A stretch of DNA of 64,000 nucleotides. Origin: Tubulanus polymorphus. Taxonomy: Eukaryota > Nemertea > Palaeonemertea > Tubulaniformes > Tubulanidae. Location of the stretch: the NCBI RefSeq assembly GCF_964204645.1, contig NC_134028.1:8969001-9033000 (forward strand), in the 5' to 3' direction. The translations under genes were made by a program, and so were the position numbers. Under the pieces are notes generated by a model. That model did no database searches. It had not been told where the DNA came from and saw only the letters and a list, made by a program, of their open reading frames with translations. Of this stretch, positions 23,899 to 61,367 are shown in pieces. How positions within the stretch are numbered: position 1 is the first letter of the stretch; each line of letters starts with the position of its first letter.

Positions 23899-24991
23899 TC
23901 AATTTTTGGTTAACAGACAGGCATCGCACCAGAATTTTTTTGAATCAACATCCTTCTCGGACCAGCCAATACACTTCCTGTGTACCCAAGTACCACATTT
24001 TTCTTCCTCTTCACAACCAATCCACCTGCCATATTTACGATTATCATATTTTTGATCGTAAACAACTCCACACTTCTGACACATTGTCTCCTGAAATAGT
24101 TTTCGTTTCAAAAGCATTCTGGATTCCTGTTTTATTTTCTTCGCAACTGGTAATTTAATGATTTGAATTCCAGAAGATGACGGAATTGGGTCAGATAGCT
24201 GTCCAGACGGCTCGCCAGCCATTCCTGGGTTCACGTCAACAGCAGAGCTTGTTGTAGGCAGCTCGATGGCTGTTGTATCACTAACTATTACTGGGTTCAT
24301 AACAACAGTAGAGCTTGTTGTAGGCAGCTCGATGGCTGTTGTATCACCTGATATTCCTGGGTGCACATCAACAGTAGATGTTGTAAGCAGCTCTATGATT
24401 GCTGTATCACTAACTATTACTGGGTTCATGTCAACAGTAGAGCTTGTTGTAGGCAGCTCGATGGCTGTTGTATCACTGGCTATTCCTGAGTTCACGTCAA
24501 CAGTAGATGTTGTTAGTAGCTCGATGGCTGTTGTATCACTAACTGTTACTGTGTTCATGTCAACAGCAGCTGTTGTAGGCAGCTCGACTACTGTTGTAGC
24601 ACCGACTGTTCCTGGGTTTACGCCAGCAACATCAAATTCAGGCAACTGAACTGTCACAACAAAGTTATAATCCCCAGGGCCAGTTTTTCTTGGGGTTGGG
24701 TAAGTTACAAGAGATTTACCCTGGTCGTCCATTCTCGAAGTATGGGCATTTTCCTGTGATTAAAGTCCAGTTGTACTGTATTTTTCCCACAATTCCTCTG
24801 AGCAATATATCCAAGTTTTGTTATTTTCATCAATATACATGAAAAATACTTTTCCGCCACATTTTTGCACTAATTGGTGTGACTTAACACAGATAGTTCG
24901 TTTCCTTTCATTTCTAGACTTTCTTCTTTCTGTCGTATTGTTAATATATTCCATACTTGTTGGACCACTGGTGTGATGCCATTTAGGATAA
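23899..24991 (-). pseudogene. Exon 2 of the TIR element's PHD-finger gene
   Basis: The acceptor lies at 24992-24993 on this strand and the frame is open to 23899, except for one TAA (about 24763). Order: YPKWHHTSGP, a basic patch, KCGGKVFFMYID, a stop, then MDDQGKSLVTYPTP, about seven repeats of an ELPTTSSTVDMNPVIVSD-like unit, a basic KRKLFQE stretch and a C-terminal PHD-type finger (CQKCG, WIGCEE, CGTWVHRKC, FWCDAC). PHD fingers bind histone tails, so the product may tether the element or its transposase to chromatin (inference). The single stop makes this copy defective. Confidence 0.7.
24235..24625 (-). repeat. Coding tandem repeat, alternating 63- and 66-bp units
   Basis: About six to seven units encode 21-22 residue repeats rich in Thr, Val and Pro. 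Two unit types alternate (one with ACTATTACTGGGTTCAT, one with ATTCCTGGGTGCACATC), giving a higher-order period near 129 bp. All lengths are multiples of three, so the frame is kept. Confidence 0.8.
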
Positions 24992-25090
24992 CTGAAATAG
25001 ATAATTGCACAAAATAAGATTTTTGGCCTAAGTTTTTCTAAAATTCATTTTCCCCCTACATTGTTCAAAATCATTAAATAACCTACTATA

Positions 25091-25140
25091 TTGTGTGTGT
25101 GTGTGTGTGTGTGTGCGTGCGTGCGTGCGCGCGCGCGCGT
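25091..25140. repeat. (GT)n/(GC)n microsatellite
   Basis: Uninterrupted GT dinucleotides grade into GC dinucleotides. It lies in the intron of the PHD gene. The alternating purine-pyrimidine run could adopt Z-form DNA. Confidence 0.95.
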
Positions 25141-25739
25141 GAATGTCATCATCATCATCAAATTCACGGACGGAAGACGGCTCGTTTGTTGATTAGTATT
25201 GGTTAGGTGACAGGGTTTCCATAAAAAGCTCTCTCACTTAGTAATCTTTCATTAAAAATAATTGGTATATTTATTCATTACTAAAAGATTAAATTATTTA
25301 TAGAGTTGATTGGTTGAATTTTATAAAAAAAATCTGATCAGTCATGATTTTGGCGTAGTTCATTTGATAAGCCATACACGCTTGATTTCTAGCCATTTTG
25401 TAGAATTTGCTACAAGGAGAAGGTTTTATTCGGTCCATAAATACGAGTGTTGTTAGTGTTATTCTGAAAAAGGTAAAGGAAGTGCGTGTGGCCCAAGGTG
25501 AACGTATCGGCAACCTCTATGGAGGTACCAGGATGATTCCCGCCGACATTGTAACACCAGGAGCTCCATTCCGCAGATTTACCAAAGAACAATCAATGTG
25601 ATGTTAGTTCAGTTAGTTGTTAAGTTAGTTTTAAAGATTAGATTAAGATTAACAAAAATTAAAATACAGGTAAATTTTAATAATAAACAATTGATTATTA
25701 TAATTTGTGACATATCATTTGAATTGACAAAAATTTATT

Positions 25740-26150
25740 TTACGAGGTAAGATATTTCTGGTCTTCCCAGAATTTATCGAGTCTACTTTTAAAGCAGTTT
25801 ATTGATGGAGCAGTGACTATGTTTTCGGTCAGGCTGTTCCATTTATTTACAACTCGGTTTGAGAAAAAGTTGCTGTAAAGCTCCTTCTTACACCTTTGTT
25901 TTAAAAGTTTCTGACTGTGACCTCTCAACTGACGTGTCAACTGACTGCCTCAAGTATGGTGTTTCCATCAATATTATAGTTTTCGTGCATGATGTTGAAA
26001 ACCATAATCATGTCTCCCCTGGTCCTCCGGTAATACAGGGTAGGTAAATTCAGCTTCTTTAGTCTATCCTTGTATTCTAGATCTCGATATTTTTGGACCA
26101 TCTTTGTGGCGCGTCGCTGGACTCTTTCAAGAGCATCGATATAATGTATA
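25740..26150 (-). mobile_element. 5'-truncated non-LTR retrotransposon (LINE) fragment
   Basis: Minus-strand text LERVQRRATKMVQKYRDLEY, LNLPTLYYRRTRGDMI, then after a frameshift near 25938 LRGHSQKL, FFSNRVVNKWNSL and INCFKSRLDKFW. This is the C-terminal end of reverse transcriptase in CR1/Jockey-like LINEs. Only the 3' coding end is left. It lies in the intron of the PHD gene, so it inserted into the TIR element. A (TATG)n microsatellite at about 26155-26184 borders it. Confidence 0.85.
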
Positions 26151-26152
26151 TA

Positions 26153-26184
<32 letters not shown>

Positions 26185-26341
26185 CCCCTGTCTGATCAAC
26201 CATATTTGCATAAAAGGAAATTATTTTTTTATTTTCTGTTTCCTTCACACTTCCTAATCACTAGGTAATTAATACCACTGGTAATGATTAAAAGTGTCTA
26301 TAGAACCCAATACATTTATGGAATAAATCAGAATAACCTAC

Positions 26342-26379
26342 CTCGATGGCCCTTTTTTCTTGTTTTCATTTCTATTCAT
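26342..26379 (-). CDS. Exon 1 of the TIR element's PHD-finger gene
   Basis: ATG at 26379, coding MNRNENKKKGPS, with a consensus donor GTAGGT after 26342. It ends in phase 2 and joins exon 2 in frame across a 1350-bp intron. It lies just inside the right TIR, so the promoter is probably in or next to that TIR. The highly basic start could be a nuclear-localisation signal. Confidence 0.6.
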
Positions 26380-26444
26380 GTTGGTGGAAGTTGTCAGATA
26401 GAGCTGTAAGTAATAAATTAAATCCTATTTACTGAATTTGGCGT

Positions 26445-26915
26445 ACTTGCTTCAACGTATGGTGTACGTCGATCGACGTACGCGATTCAGGCGTGTGGGA
26501 ACTGCACAAAAGAACCCTCAATAAAATCATTTCCTGACATAGAAATTACAATTCAAAGCTTCGTCTATGTGAGCAACTGATTAATTGACATTTACTAACA
26601 ATAAACATGATTGCCAACGTCTGACATCAGGATTTAATTAGAGGAAATACGTACCTTACGATGTACGACTTGTCAAAATTGGCTTCCAGTAACAGTATCT
26701 TGCGATTGTGCAACTCAATATGGCTGGTCTTAGAAAGAAGACGTCTCATTGGATGGATTTCATCCGATAAACCAATCAAAGTCGTCGTTTTAAATGAGTG
26801 CTGGACAAATATAAAAGATCAAGCTACCGTCCTTAGAACGAAGTACGCCATACACCGATCGACGGTCGTACGTTTATCAAGGTACGTACTTCAATCAGCG
26901 GTCGTCCTCGACCTG
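26445..26915 (-). repeat. Right terminal inverted repeat
   Basis: Inverted partner of 19636-20125. The outer 85 bp are nearly identical; the inner part is diverged but collinear, including GGAAATGATTTTAT and GTACGTCGATCGACGTAC. It ends CCTCGACCTG at 26915, followed by ATAA. Confidence 0.8.
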
Positions 26916-27180
26916 ATAATGAACCATGTTTTTCAGGGCTTTTTTAGCATATTCATAAAGTTCATTCATTTGAAAAAATTCATCTTTTATTGTCTCTTCC
27001 TACCAATTTGGACCAATGAGACACCTGCACACACACCCAGTACCCATAATACAGTTCTATGATAAGAAACAGTGTTTGTCAGGGCTCTTACATATCATTA
27101 ATTTATTTGGAATTATTCATTTTTTATTGCAAGGTCTCTTCTTGCCAATTTGGATCTATAAGACCTTGTATTCACAACAT
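26916..27180 (+). repeat. Old tandem repeat at the element's target site
   Basis: TTTTTCAGGGCT...CCAATTTGGACCAATGAGAC (26932-27022) recurs diverged at 27075-27163. ACAGTTCTATGATAAG at 19621-19636 recurs at 27052-27067. The second unit thus shows what the target looked like before insertion and supports ATAA as the duplication. Confidence 0.55.
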
Positions 27181-27832
27181 TTAACTAGGGTTTTTCTTAT
27201 TCAGGTGAATCAAATAGCAAATAATAAGGAAGTAAGCATTGCGCTAATAATTCACTTTTTTGGAAATAACTACAGTGCAGCAGGAGAGTAAATAGATTCC
27301 CCAAAGCTTGTTTTTGTTCCATATGTACTAGGCTAGTAAATTTGCATGAAATTCCCTTAGCTCCGCTTAGAGAAAACTGATTTTGTACCTACTATGCGCA
27401 CCGATTCTCATTCAATTATCTATCATTCATTTTAGGCACACAGTTAGGAAGTTTCAAACAATCTCTCGGAAACCTCTGATACGGTAATTTACTAAGTTCC
27501 AGTTAAAAATGGATTAAAAATCAATGTTTAAGGTCAACTGTCCTTTCTGGTCCTTACACTTTAACAAGATGACAATGTAAGCAACTTCTCATGGTGACAA
27601 TGTAAAAATTCAAGAAATTTCACAAAATGGAGGATTTTCTCTCTCATTCAACTGGACTTAAGGAGTCTTTTTGCCAATCCATCTAATTGGTACAGAACTG
27701 GAAATATATCGGATATTCATTTGTTGTCCGCGACTTTTGGCATTCTGTTAAGACATAAATGAGGTATGTATCCCAAAAAGTAAGCAAAATATCCCAGAAA
27801 AATACGTCTCATCCATTAATAAATAGACATTA

Positions 27833-28128
27833 GCCAGAAAGTTGGGACAGTCACGTGACATTCTGATGATGTCATCACATTTAAAAATTTAACATGAAAA
27901 GTTAACATATTCACAGACCGATATCATTTGTCAGATTATGATTCATATGAAATTAATAACTTATAAAGAATAAATTATGATCAAATGTATAATTCATAGA
28001 CAAAAAATGCATTTGAATGTAAGTTATTCTCAAATATTTTTCGTATCATAGTTTCCATCTCAGATGCTTCAGGTTTGCATTCAGTCAAATAAGAAGCGTT
28101 AAGTCACATGACTGTTCCAACTTTCTGG
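27833..28128. mobile_element. MITE, about 296 bp
   Basis: 27-bp inverted ends GCCAGAAAGTTGGGACAGTC... and their complement at 28102-28128, with two mismatches. AT-rich centre, no ORF. A target duplication was not resolved. Confidence 0.75.
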
Positions 28129-28581
28129 CTGGCACGAATTGAATTGCGTTTCATCCCTTGTGATTTTATAAAGTAAAGCGTGACGACCGTCTGGTGATGA
28201 CCCTTAACGACCAATTGTTAATCGGAACTTTATAGCGGATAAATAAACAATATAAACACAAGGTATTTCCATGATATTTTGAATTTATTCGCAGTTCATA
28301 TTTAGCGCCATTCTCGCGAGATTATCAACAACCCGGAAATAAAATCCAAGCCCATCGCCAAACCCCTGTGAATCCAGTAGGCCTATCCATGTACAATGTC
28401 TCCCACAAAAAACTTTTTGAAAATTGGAGGCTTTTGAGACGTTTTCCAGGCTAAAAATGAATCATTTAGAGGTAAATGACTAGTCAAATTGGCATGAAAA
28501 ATCTTGAACATTAATTACATATTAACTTGAGAAGTTAGCTACCTCGAAAAGGGGGTGCGTCCGTTACCGTCGCAGCCACCG

Positions 28582-28599
28582 CCCCCCCCCCCCCCCCCG
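28582..28599. repeat. Poly-C tract
   Basis: About 18 consecutive C bases. Its length is probably unreliable in the assembly. Confidence 0.9.
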
Positions 28600-28739
28600 G
28601 CTTTCCTTTGGACGCCTAAAAAATTTAACCTGATCGCTTTTAATGTGAGATTTTCATCTACTCTAGGCCTATTATATTAGAAAGATTATTTAGCAACTCC
28701 TACTATTGCATGGTAGATTGTTGATTACGAAACCAGGTA

Positions 28740-30350
28740 GCGTCAACGCGTGACCTTCTTAAATTCGACACGGTTGACATGACGTGGCAATTCACCGTAG
28801 TAATTCACAGCGACCGCGGACCCGATCAGCTTGTCGTTGTTGTGGCTAGATGCAAGACTCGGTAGTCGATGACGTCAGATGTAAATTAACCAATTTTATT
28901 GACAATTTCATTGTCCGAAAAAGATATTCTAAGAGTAACGAATACAAGTTTATAAAAGGCAATTGCATTTAATACGCGATGGAATTGATACAGAAAGGAC
29001 TAAGGCCCGAATGGTAGAGAAAAGCCTTTTTTTTCGAATTCTGTAACGAAATTTGCCCGATAGATGGCGGGAATGAGCTTTGTTATGCAACAACAGCGAG
29101 TGACAGTCTGTAACGTTAGTGATTTTTCGCCAGAATTTAGGAGATAATTGAAACCACTGATGTTCACGTAGCGGGCTAAGCGCTCAGTTAAAGTACCGGC
29201 ACGATGTTGGAGAAACCGTCCTATAAACAGACCCTGGAGATGAGGAGGCATTATCTCGGGTATGTGTGCAAGATAGTACGTACAGGCTGTTAGTGTTCAG
29301 TCGAACCCGTCCTGAGCCGAGGTTGAGTCTCTCCGCACTTGACCCCGTCGGCTTGCTTTTGTGTAGTTCCTTTTGTGTGGTTTGGTTTCATGATCGAAGT
29401 GTGGAACCGTCGTATACGGCAAAGTGTTTACTTCCGCTATTTTACCGTACATTATTACTATATATATAGTATTGACTAATAAAAGTAACAATAAAATCAT
29501 TATATCGGGCTTAGGGTTAGGGTTCGGTTAGTGTCGAGAGGGTAAGAAGAGGGTTCCGTTTTACCCGTAGGGATAGGATTAGGGTAAGGTGAGGTACTAT
29601 AGATAGTTAACTCAATGACTACGTTAAGCCGCTGTCAGCATACGGAAAGGTGTGAGGGAATTCCATCCTTCGCAACGCGTCATAGACACTATTGATCATG
29701 GGAAGTACCAGAGGGGGAATCCCCTGTCAACCAAAATGGCGAAAATTCCGTCTGCTGCCCACGATTTTGAATTTGGGTATTCCGGAGTGAATGATTTAAA
29801 ACATTCGGTTGGTTTTAAGCGAGCTCGGTGGTCTAGTGGTATGACGAGTCTCACTCTATCCGCTCTATTTTCTCTAACTCTATTCTCCACACTTTCCTTG
29901 AATTTTCTAAGTCCGCACCTCTGTATGCATGCGCGGCGTAAATCGGCCAATCAGCGACGATGTACGGTGAAATAGCGGAAATAAGTACTCGGCCGTATAC
30001 GGTAAATTATCCTCTGCGTTTCATGATCGGATATTTTCTCAAACCACAAGCCCTTCAGATTAAAAATTTGTTGGTGGTAGGCTTTTACAAAAGCTTACCA
30101 CCAACGAGTAGGTAACTACTAATCCAAGAGCTGCCATGGTTGTTTCGAATGAAGATTGTAGACCTATCGGCTGTATGATTATATCGCAACTCGGCGCGAC
30201 AGCAGGGTTGTTGAAGATGGCGCCAGCAAGCGCGGTGGATAAGACATTGCCGGTGAGGACATCGGCGGTATTTGACTCTGTGGATCGGGTCCATATACAA
30301 GGACTAGTCGCTATGTCGCTAATTTTCATTTTCCGACCCCCGTAGGGCAG
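28740..30350. other. More GC/CpG-rich non-coding block with long inverted repeat
   Basis: This stretch has visibly more CG dinucleotides than its surroundings. About 70 bp at 29385-29455 (TTTCATGATCG, CGTATACGGCAAAGTG, TTCCGCTATTTTACCGTACAT) recur inverted at 29958-30030. Short open frames exist on both strands (minus from 29251 starting MPPHLQGLF; minus from 30329 starting MKISDIATS, with a possible donor), but none is recognised. It could be a promoter or an old foldback element. Confidence 0.4.
30070..30105. repeat. Near-perfect hairpin, 17-bp arms
   Basis: GTTGGTGGTAGGCTTTT, a two-base loop AC, then AAAAGCTTACCACCAAC; one mismatch. Possibly an end-to-end remnant of a TIR element. Confidence 0.75.
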
Positions 30351-31292
30351 GGACTTTCATTGACTGGTGCATTGCAATCCCTAGTCAAGTACCCAGCCGT
30401 TGTTCCCCAAACAACATCAAGTGCCAAAATGCACATATAAGGTTAATTTAAATAAGGCTTTGAGCGTCTATTTCACCACAAAACACCATCAACTTACCTC
30501 AAACTGACTGTTCAGTAATCAGATGGAAGTTAACTATTCTTTGGGCATAAATTCATAATCCTAAGTAGCTTTTGACGATCGTAGTAACTCAAAACTTTCG
30601 ACTAGTCGCCTAAAAAAATAGTTGAAGTGAAGCAACATAACAAATATGGCGGCTTTTCATGTTGCATGATGGGAGGGTAAATTACGGATTCGAACTTGAA
30701 CTTGGACTGACATTGATGCCAATGCAGATATTATTCTTGTTTCAAATTCTTAAGGTAAAATTCGTCAAAATTAATGTGAATTAAATAATTAAAATGAAGT
30801 CATTTTTGCCAATTTTGCATTTGTATCGCATCATGCACTGACTATATTCTATGATCCTTTGAATAAACATAGGCCTAATGACAAACAACGCAATAACCCT
30901 ATGTGAGTTCGAATACCGGTGTGTATAAGGTAATGAAAGTTCATTTTTCACAATGGGTTTGGTGAAACTGGATTTCTGGTGGTTTGAAATCACCGTAATT
31001 AAAAAGATATCGAAACAGAAGTCGTCCATGTCATAGTGTCTTGGTTACCGGTACATCAAACACTAAGTTTCTGGTGTGAATTATCAGAACCTGTTATCTG
31101 TAGCTCTGTAACGTTTTTGATCTGTTATCAGTTTATCAGGCTACTGTATTTATCTGCCGGCTTCAAATAGTTCAGTTTTGATTATGAACAATGAATTCTC
31201 ATGAAATTGTTCTTGTTTTCATCTGTCAGTGATTGTTTATCTGGAATATGCTTGCTTAATTTTGAAATGTTAAACAGGCTGTTTCTTTATTT

Positions 31293-31427
31293 GGGGCCAG
31301 TTGCTCAAAAGTTGGTTTTAGATAACCGGTGGATAAATATCATAGTAATAATGAACTTTTGATTGTCACTATGCCAACTAGGGCTATCCACTGGTTAACT
31401 CTAACCAACTTTTGGGCAACTGACCCC
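31293..31427. mobile_element. Short foldback MITE (135 bp)
   Basis: The left end GGGGCCAGTTGCTCAAAAG pairs with the right end CTTTTGGGCAACTGACCCC. The inner parts also pair (AACCGGTGGATA / TATCCACTGGTTA). A related left end occurs at about 55882 (GGAGCCAGTTGCTCAAAAG). Confidence 0.8.
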
Positions 31428-31600
31428 TGTACGTGATTCAATGTAAAATGAATGAATTGTAACATTTTAAACCTCTTTTGGAAAAATCAGGGAAAGCTCG
31501 GGGGATTTGTGAATGGGCAGATAGTGGCCAACCTGCAGTAGTCAGAGCGGCCATATTGTATTGAAGAAAAAATGTATTTCTATCTTCTTTTTTTTTTTAG

Positions 31601-57354
<25,754 letters not shown>

Positions 57355-58580
57355 TAACATGTAAACAGACCTCAATGCGCCAATTTTGTGTTGGTATTTA
57401 TCTGCTGTCCTGGCCCCAGTTCTACAGTTGTCAGTATAATATTATGACTCTTTAGCATTGAAGTAGTTCTTTTCCAATGTCTTTACCCTAAAGTTAAATT
57501 TCAACAATTTCTAGAGCACCCTTTTGGTATGAAGACTTGACACTCAAGTTTACCCCTCGGTCGTAGCACGCAAGGGGTATTGTGGTTGCGTGCGTCGTTC
57601 TGAATACTATTTTCCATCCTATAGGAATCAGTTTTTGAAGGAGAGGTATATGGTTTGGTATTAAGCTGATGAACTCTACTGATATTGAGTAATTTGCAAT
57701 CAAAATGGCGGACTGGCAGCCATATTTGATGCTTAAGATTCACTGTTCCCATTCTGCAGAGTGCTGTTGTTCAAATAGAGTGTTTGTATGGTTTTTCGCT
57801 TAAGAACCCTGTCGTTTTTTGTGTTATTCACCTTCAACATGATAATATTGGATCTTTTAAATGCACTCTTCCCATTCTACAAACTGCAGTTTATGTAGGA
57901 GAGTGTTCAATTACATAGAAAGTCTGTGGTACCATTTCAATTTATGTGTCTGATATCCGTATTTAGATCTATTAATCATGGTCATATTTGCATTCAAGAA
58001 GGCAACCTGGTGGCTATATTGGATTTTGAAATGTATCCTAGCCCTGGCCTAAATTATACACCAGGGTTCCCCACCAGGACCCTTAATGTCCTCGCTACCT
58101 TCATATATTAACATGCAACGTGTATGAACAACCCCCCCTGTTCCATAGGGGGGGTTCTAAAACATAGCCTTCCCCGTTTTTGTAGAATTAATGATCCCTA
58201 TCTATTTTGTTAGATTATTTCATTGGCCAGGGGGAAGGGTATTACAAGCATCGCACTGGTTGAATGGTTGGTAGTAAGATAACCAATCTCATGGCATTCG
58301 TAAAATATGTACTAGTACTTCGGTTAGTTACATTGCAAACCTCTGGGGTGAGGTTCTGACCGTAGTGAAGCCTTGACAATCAATAATTGGAACAATGGCG
58401 ATGATGTTTTCTGGCCCTTGGAAGGTGTCCAGGTGGTAGATTGATTGATGGATGCCTGTATTGGAATGATTTCAGGATTTAATTGCTGAATTACAATAGC
58501 TGTGATGGAGCTACAAGATGTAAAATCCCACAACTATCAATTGAAGAAGTTTATTAGAAATTACTAGAAATATTTCAGAT
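57355..58580. other. Non-coding, downstream of the aminotransferase gene
   Basis: Presumed 3' UTR followed by intergenic sequence; no recognised feature. C- and G-runs of seven occur near 58133 and 58147. Confidence 0.4.
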
Positions 58581-58581
58581 G

Positions 58582-58990
58582 CTAATTACCGACCTTCTTT
58601 AATCTAGAATGGTATGTCCAAATTAATGGAGTACCCGCAGCGCTACTGTCGAGGATTCCGCCTATGGTAGGCGAGGACAGCCAGAGATCGCTAGCAGGTA
58701 GTTGGTCGTCCGCGTTTGATTTCTTGTACATTTCAATTAAATCTGAATGAACTTTTCTCTTAAATGAATCAATCATTTATGGAAACTATACCGATATCCG
58801 AGTAGAATAATAAAAGCATTGTATATTTGGTGGGTGCCGTGATAAAATATGGGTTTCGGAGTCCAGTTCGAAGTTCATTGGAAATGAACTTGACAAGAGA
58901 CGATATACTGCTCATCATGCCATGAATGTTTTTGATGGAAACCTGGGTAGTCCAACAGAAACCGGACATAATTTTGATTCCACTGGTTCT
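58582..58990 (-). pseudogene. Coding-like minus-strand fragment, unrecognised
   Basis: After an acceptor TTTCAG (58989-58994), one frame reads MSGFCWTTQVSIKNIHGMM, LVKFISNELRTGLRNPYF and YTMLLLFYSDI. With an overlap of stop and start (ATGA) near 58776, the next frame reads SFKRKVHSDLIEMYKKSNAD and LWLSSPTIGGILDSSAAG. The amino-acid composition looks like protein, and the one-base shift between the halves suggests decay or an error. No family is recognised. Confidence 0.3.
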
Positions 58991-60936
58991 GAAATTAATT
59001 TTTCCAAGCACCAACCTTATGAAAAAACATAGTTCAATCAGCTTTGATTTCGAGTTAGTCAGACTGCTTTGTTTACTAACCTTTATCTTTACCTTGCAAA
59101 CCTTTTCTGAATACATCATCAGTACATTAGTACTTAAATCCAGGGATCCCAGAGTTCCGCGGATCAGCGGAAATCAGCTGTTTTGCTCGTGATTTTGTAG
59201 TCTCCGAGATCGACGTAAATTTGATGTAAAAATTAAGGGGGGGTAGGGTGAGAATGACGATGCTCACTTGGTGCCGCTATGATTAGCGCGATCGTTGTTC
59301 TAACATTAACATTCAAAAATTCAATAGTTGATATAGAAGGCGAGGTGATGTGAAAGCAGGTAGTGGCGCTGTACGGTTAAGATACACGTGCGTTTAGACA
59401 GGCAACCAGTCTAGACTCAGAATTTGAAAGGCAACCAGTCCATTAGATGTTAGCACAGTTGTTCTCCACTATTCTTCCATTTACACTCTATTTCACGGAA
59501 TTTACCACATTATCCGGATTGATATCCAGATGCGATAAGTCGTGAGAGTCGGCCCCTAGTGTTCTCATTCAATGTTGATGGGATTTCGAACCATCTCATT
59601 TTCTGACTGAAGAGACTAACGCGAGAATCAAGGTGGCGGCCCCATGGTCTGACATGCCGATAATGCAGCTGCAAAAATACGCTATCTTCATGGAAAACCA
59701 CTCTCTTGGATGGAAACAATCTAAAATTCTCGAGCATCGAGGGGAGGACACCCCCCTCGAGCTTCCCTCCGCTCGCGCCTGCGGCTCTCAGGCACCCACT
59801 ACATGGGTGCTTTTTCGTGATACTGACTTATTCAATTTTCTACACCTTAGTTTTTTGTAACATCTGAAATTTCCGCGATTGCTGAGGGCCTTCTGGGATC
59901 CCCGTTAAATCCCTATACCCTAACTATGTTCAATGATTCAAGTATTTCTAGATTTATTCTATGTTTATTTGGACCATTGCAGTTTGAAGAAGGGTAGTAA
60001 TAATGAAGCATTTCTAGTGATTTTTAATAAACTTTTTTATGTGAAGGTATAATTGTAGGATTTTTAGTATTGTCAGGACTTGCTTTTCTAACGAATCTTT
60101 TAAGTATACATTTACTGTAAAGTTGTATCTAAGGGGCCCTCGATAATATATGTATAGGGTGTTCATTCAACTATATCGAGACTAATTTAAGACAAATATT
60201 TACCGGGTATTTGGAAATCTTACCCCCAGCCATTGAAGTGGATTTGAATCAGGAAGTTCGCTGATGAATTGATGAATTTACAAATGTCCCAACTGAAATA
60301 TTTATCAACTGTTATTTGATTGAAATAATGTACCAGAAAAAGTATTCAGACGCAATTCAGTTTATATTGGTCAAGTTCGAAAGGTGTAAAATCAGTCTTG
60401 GGGCTATATCAACCCTAAACAGGTCCAAAAAATGGGATGAGTTCAACGATTATTGAACTTGTACAGCTGTTATTTGAATAGTAACACGAAGCTGTAAAGT
60501 TTGTTCAACCGAAGTAAATATTGATTTCAAACGATATGAGTACAGCTAAAGACAGGCAAATACGTGTATGATATTACAGCGGAACACTTTGTTACAACGA
60601 ATTTCGGGGGACCAAAAATATGTTCGTCATAACCGATAGTTCATTATATCCAGTATGAAATGATTGAAATTTTCCAATTTGGGACAAAATCCTAGGTTTT
60701 TAAACCGATAAGTCGTTAAAATCCGAGAACGATATTATGAGGTTCCACTATATCTGCTATTTACTTGTCAGATCATGACGTGTAGGGTTTGATGGAAGCA
60801 TTACTGGCCTCCCAGTTTGCCCACTTATCAGTATGGGGGGGGGTTGATTACAATCTATGATAGGTTTCTGCAGCTCTCCTTAGACATTCGCTATTTCAAT
60901 GCAGTCTTGATACACTTTATGAAAGTAACAATATAC

Positions 60937-61109
60937 TTGACTACTGGTTAATGTCTGGGTCGAGGTGTGCTGAACGTGCCTGAAGCCTCGACAATGAAAA
61001 AGTGGTAAGTAGTTCGCAAGGAGAGACAACAGCTCATTGTAAGCTGGTGGATCGTGAGCGAGAAGTTGCAGAAAACCTCGGGGGCACTTTGCATTATAAC
61101 TGTGAAATT
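60937..61109 (-). CDS. Candidate exon, unrecognised protein
   Basis: Acceptor GTAACAG (61110-61116), donor GTATAT (60931-60936). The 57 codons between give FHSYNAKCPRGFLQLLAHDP and LSLLANYLPLFHCRGF, a plausible globular sequence. No neighbour exon was identified; could belong to the same minus-strand gene as 58582-58990. Confidence 0.3.
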
Positions 61110-61367
61110 CTGTTACACACATTATATATTGATATAAATGTTTCATGCATGTCGTAATCATTGTTATTGAAATAGTGGCTTTGCTCAGGTTGACAATAAG
61201 TACCTCATTTACATATGAAAATTATCAGGTACTGGTACCTCATTTGCATACCGGTATATTGAAAGAACTATTGGTCCATCATTTACGTAATATATTCAAA
61301 TTATCATGTTACTAGTTGAAATGTTGTTAAGATTATTTGTAAAATATATTGTACATATGAAATTGTA

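Larger units (their letters stand above)
19636..26915. mobile_element. 7.3-kb DNA transposon-like element with long TIRs and two convergent genes
   Basis: The ends are inverted copies: left CAGGTCGAGGACGACCGCTG (19637) and right CAGCGGTCGTCCTCGACCTG (to 26915), with homology continuing about 470-490 bp inward. ATAA flanks both sides (19632-19635, 26916-26919). Inside are a plus-strand gene (20224-23269) and a minus-strand two-exon PHD-finger gene (26379 to 23899), transcribed toward each other. In-frame stops in both show that this copy is dead. I cannot assign it to a named superfamily; a 4-bp duplication would fit Chapaev- or Academ-like groups, but that is only a guess. Confidence 0.8.

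Noticed and set aside
25407-25601. 64-residue ORF in the PHD-gene intron
   Set aside because: No family match, overlapping antisense ORF of equal length, no splice support; left as chance.
28582-28599. Poly-C tract as a functional i-motif/G-quadruplex
   Set aside because: A lone homopolymer of uncertain length with no promoter context.
29505-29535. Telomere-like TTAGGG words
   Set aside because: Only two or three imperfect copies (TTAGGGTTAGGGTTCGG); not an interstitial telomere tract.
29830-29860. tRNA-like GGTGGTCTAGTGG A box
   Set aside because: No B box or cloverleaf follows within tRNA distance.
30209-30245. ATGGCGCCAGC... as the missing start exon of the aminotransferase
   Set aside because: The candidate donor leaves the wrong phase for the exon at 31601, and the encoded text does not resemble the family.
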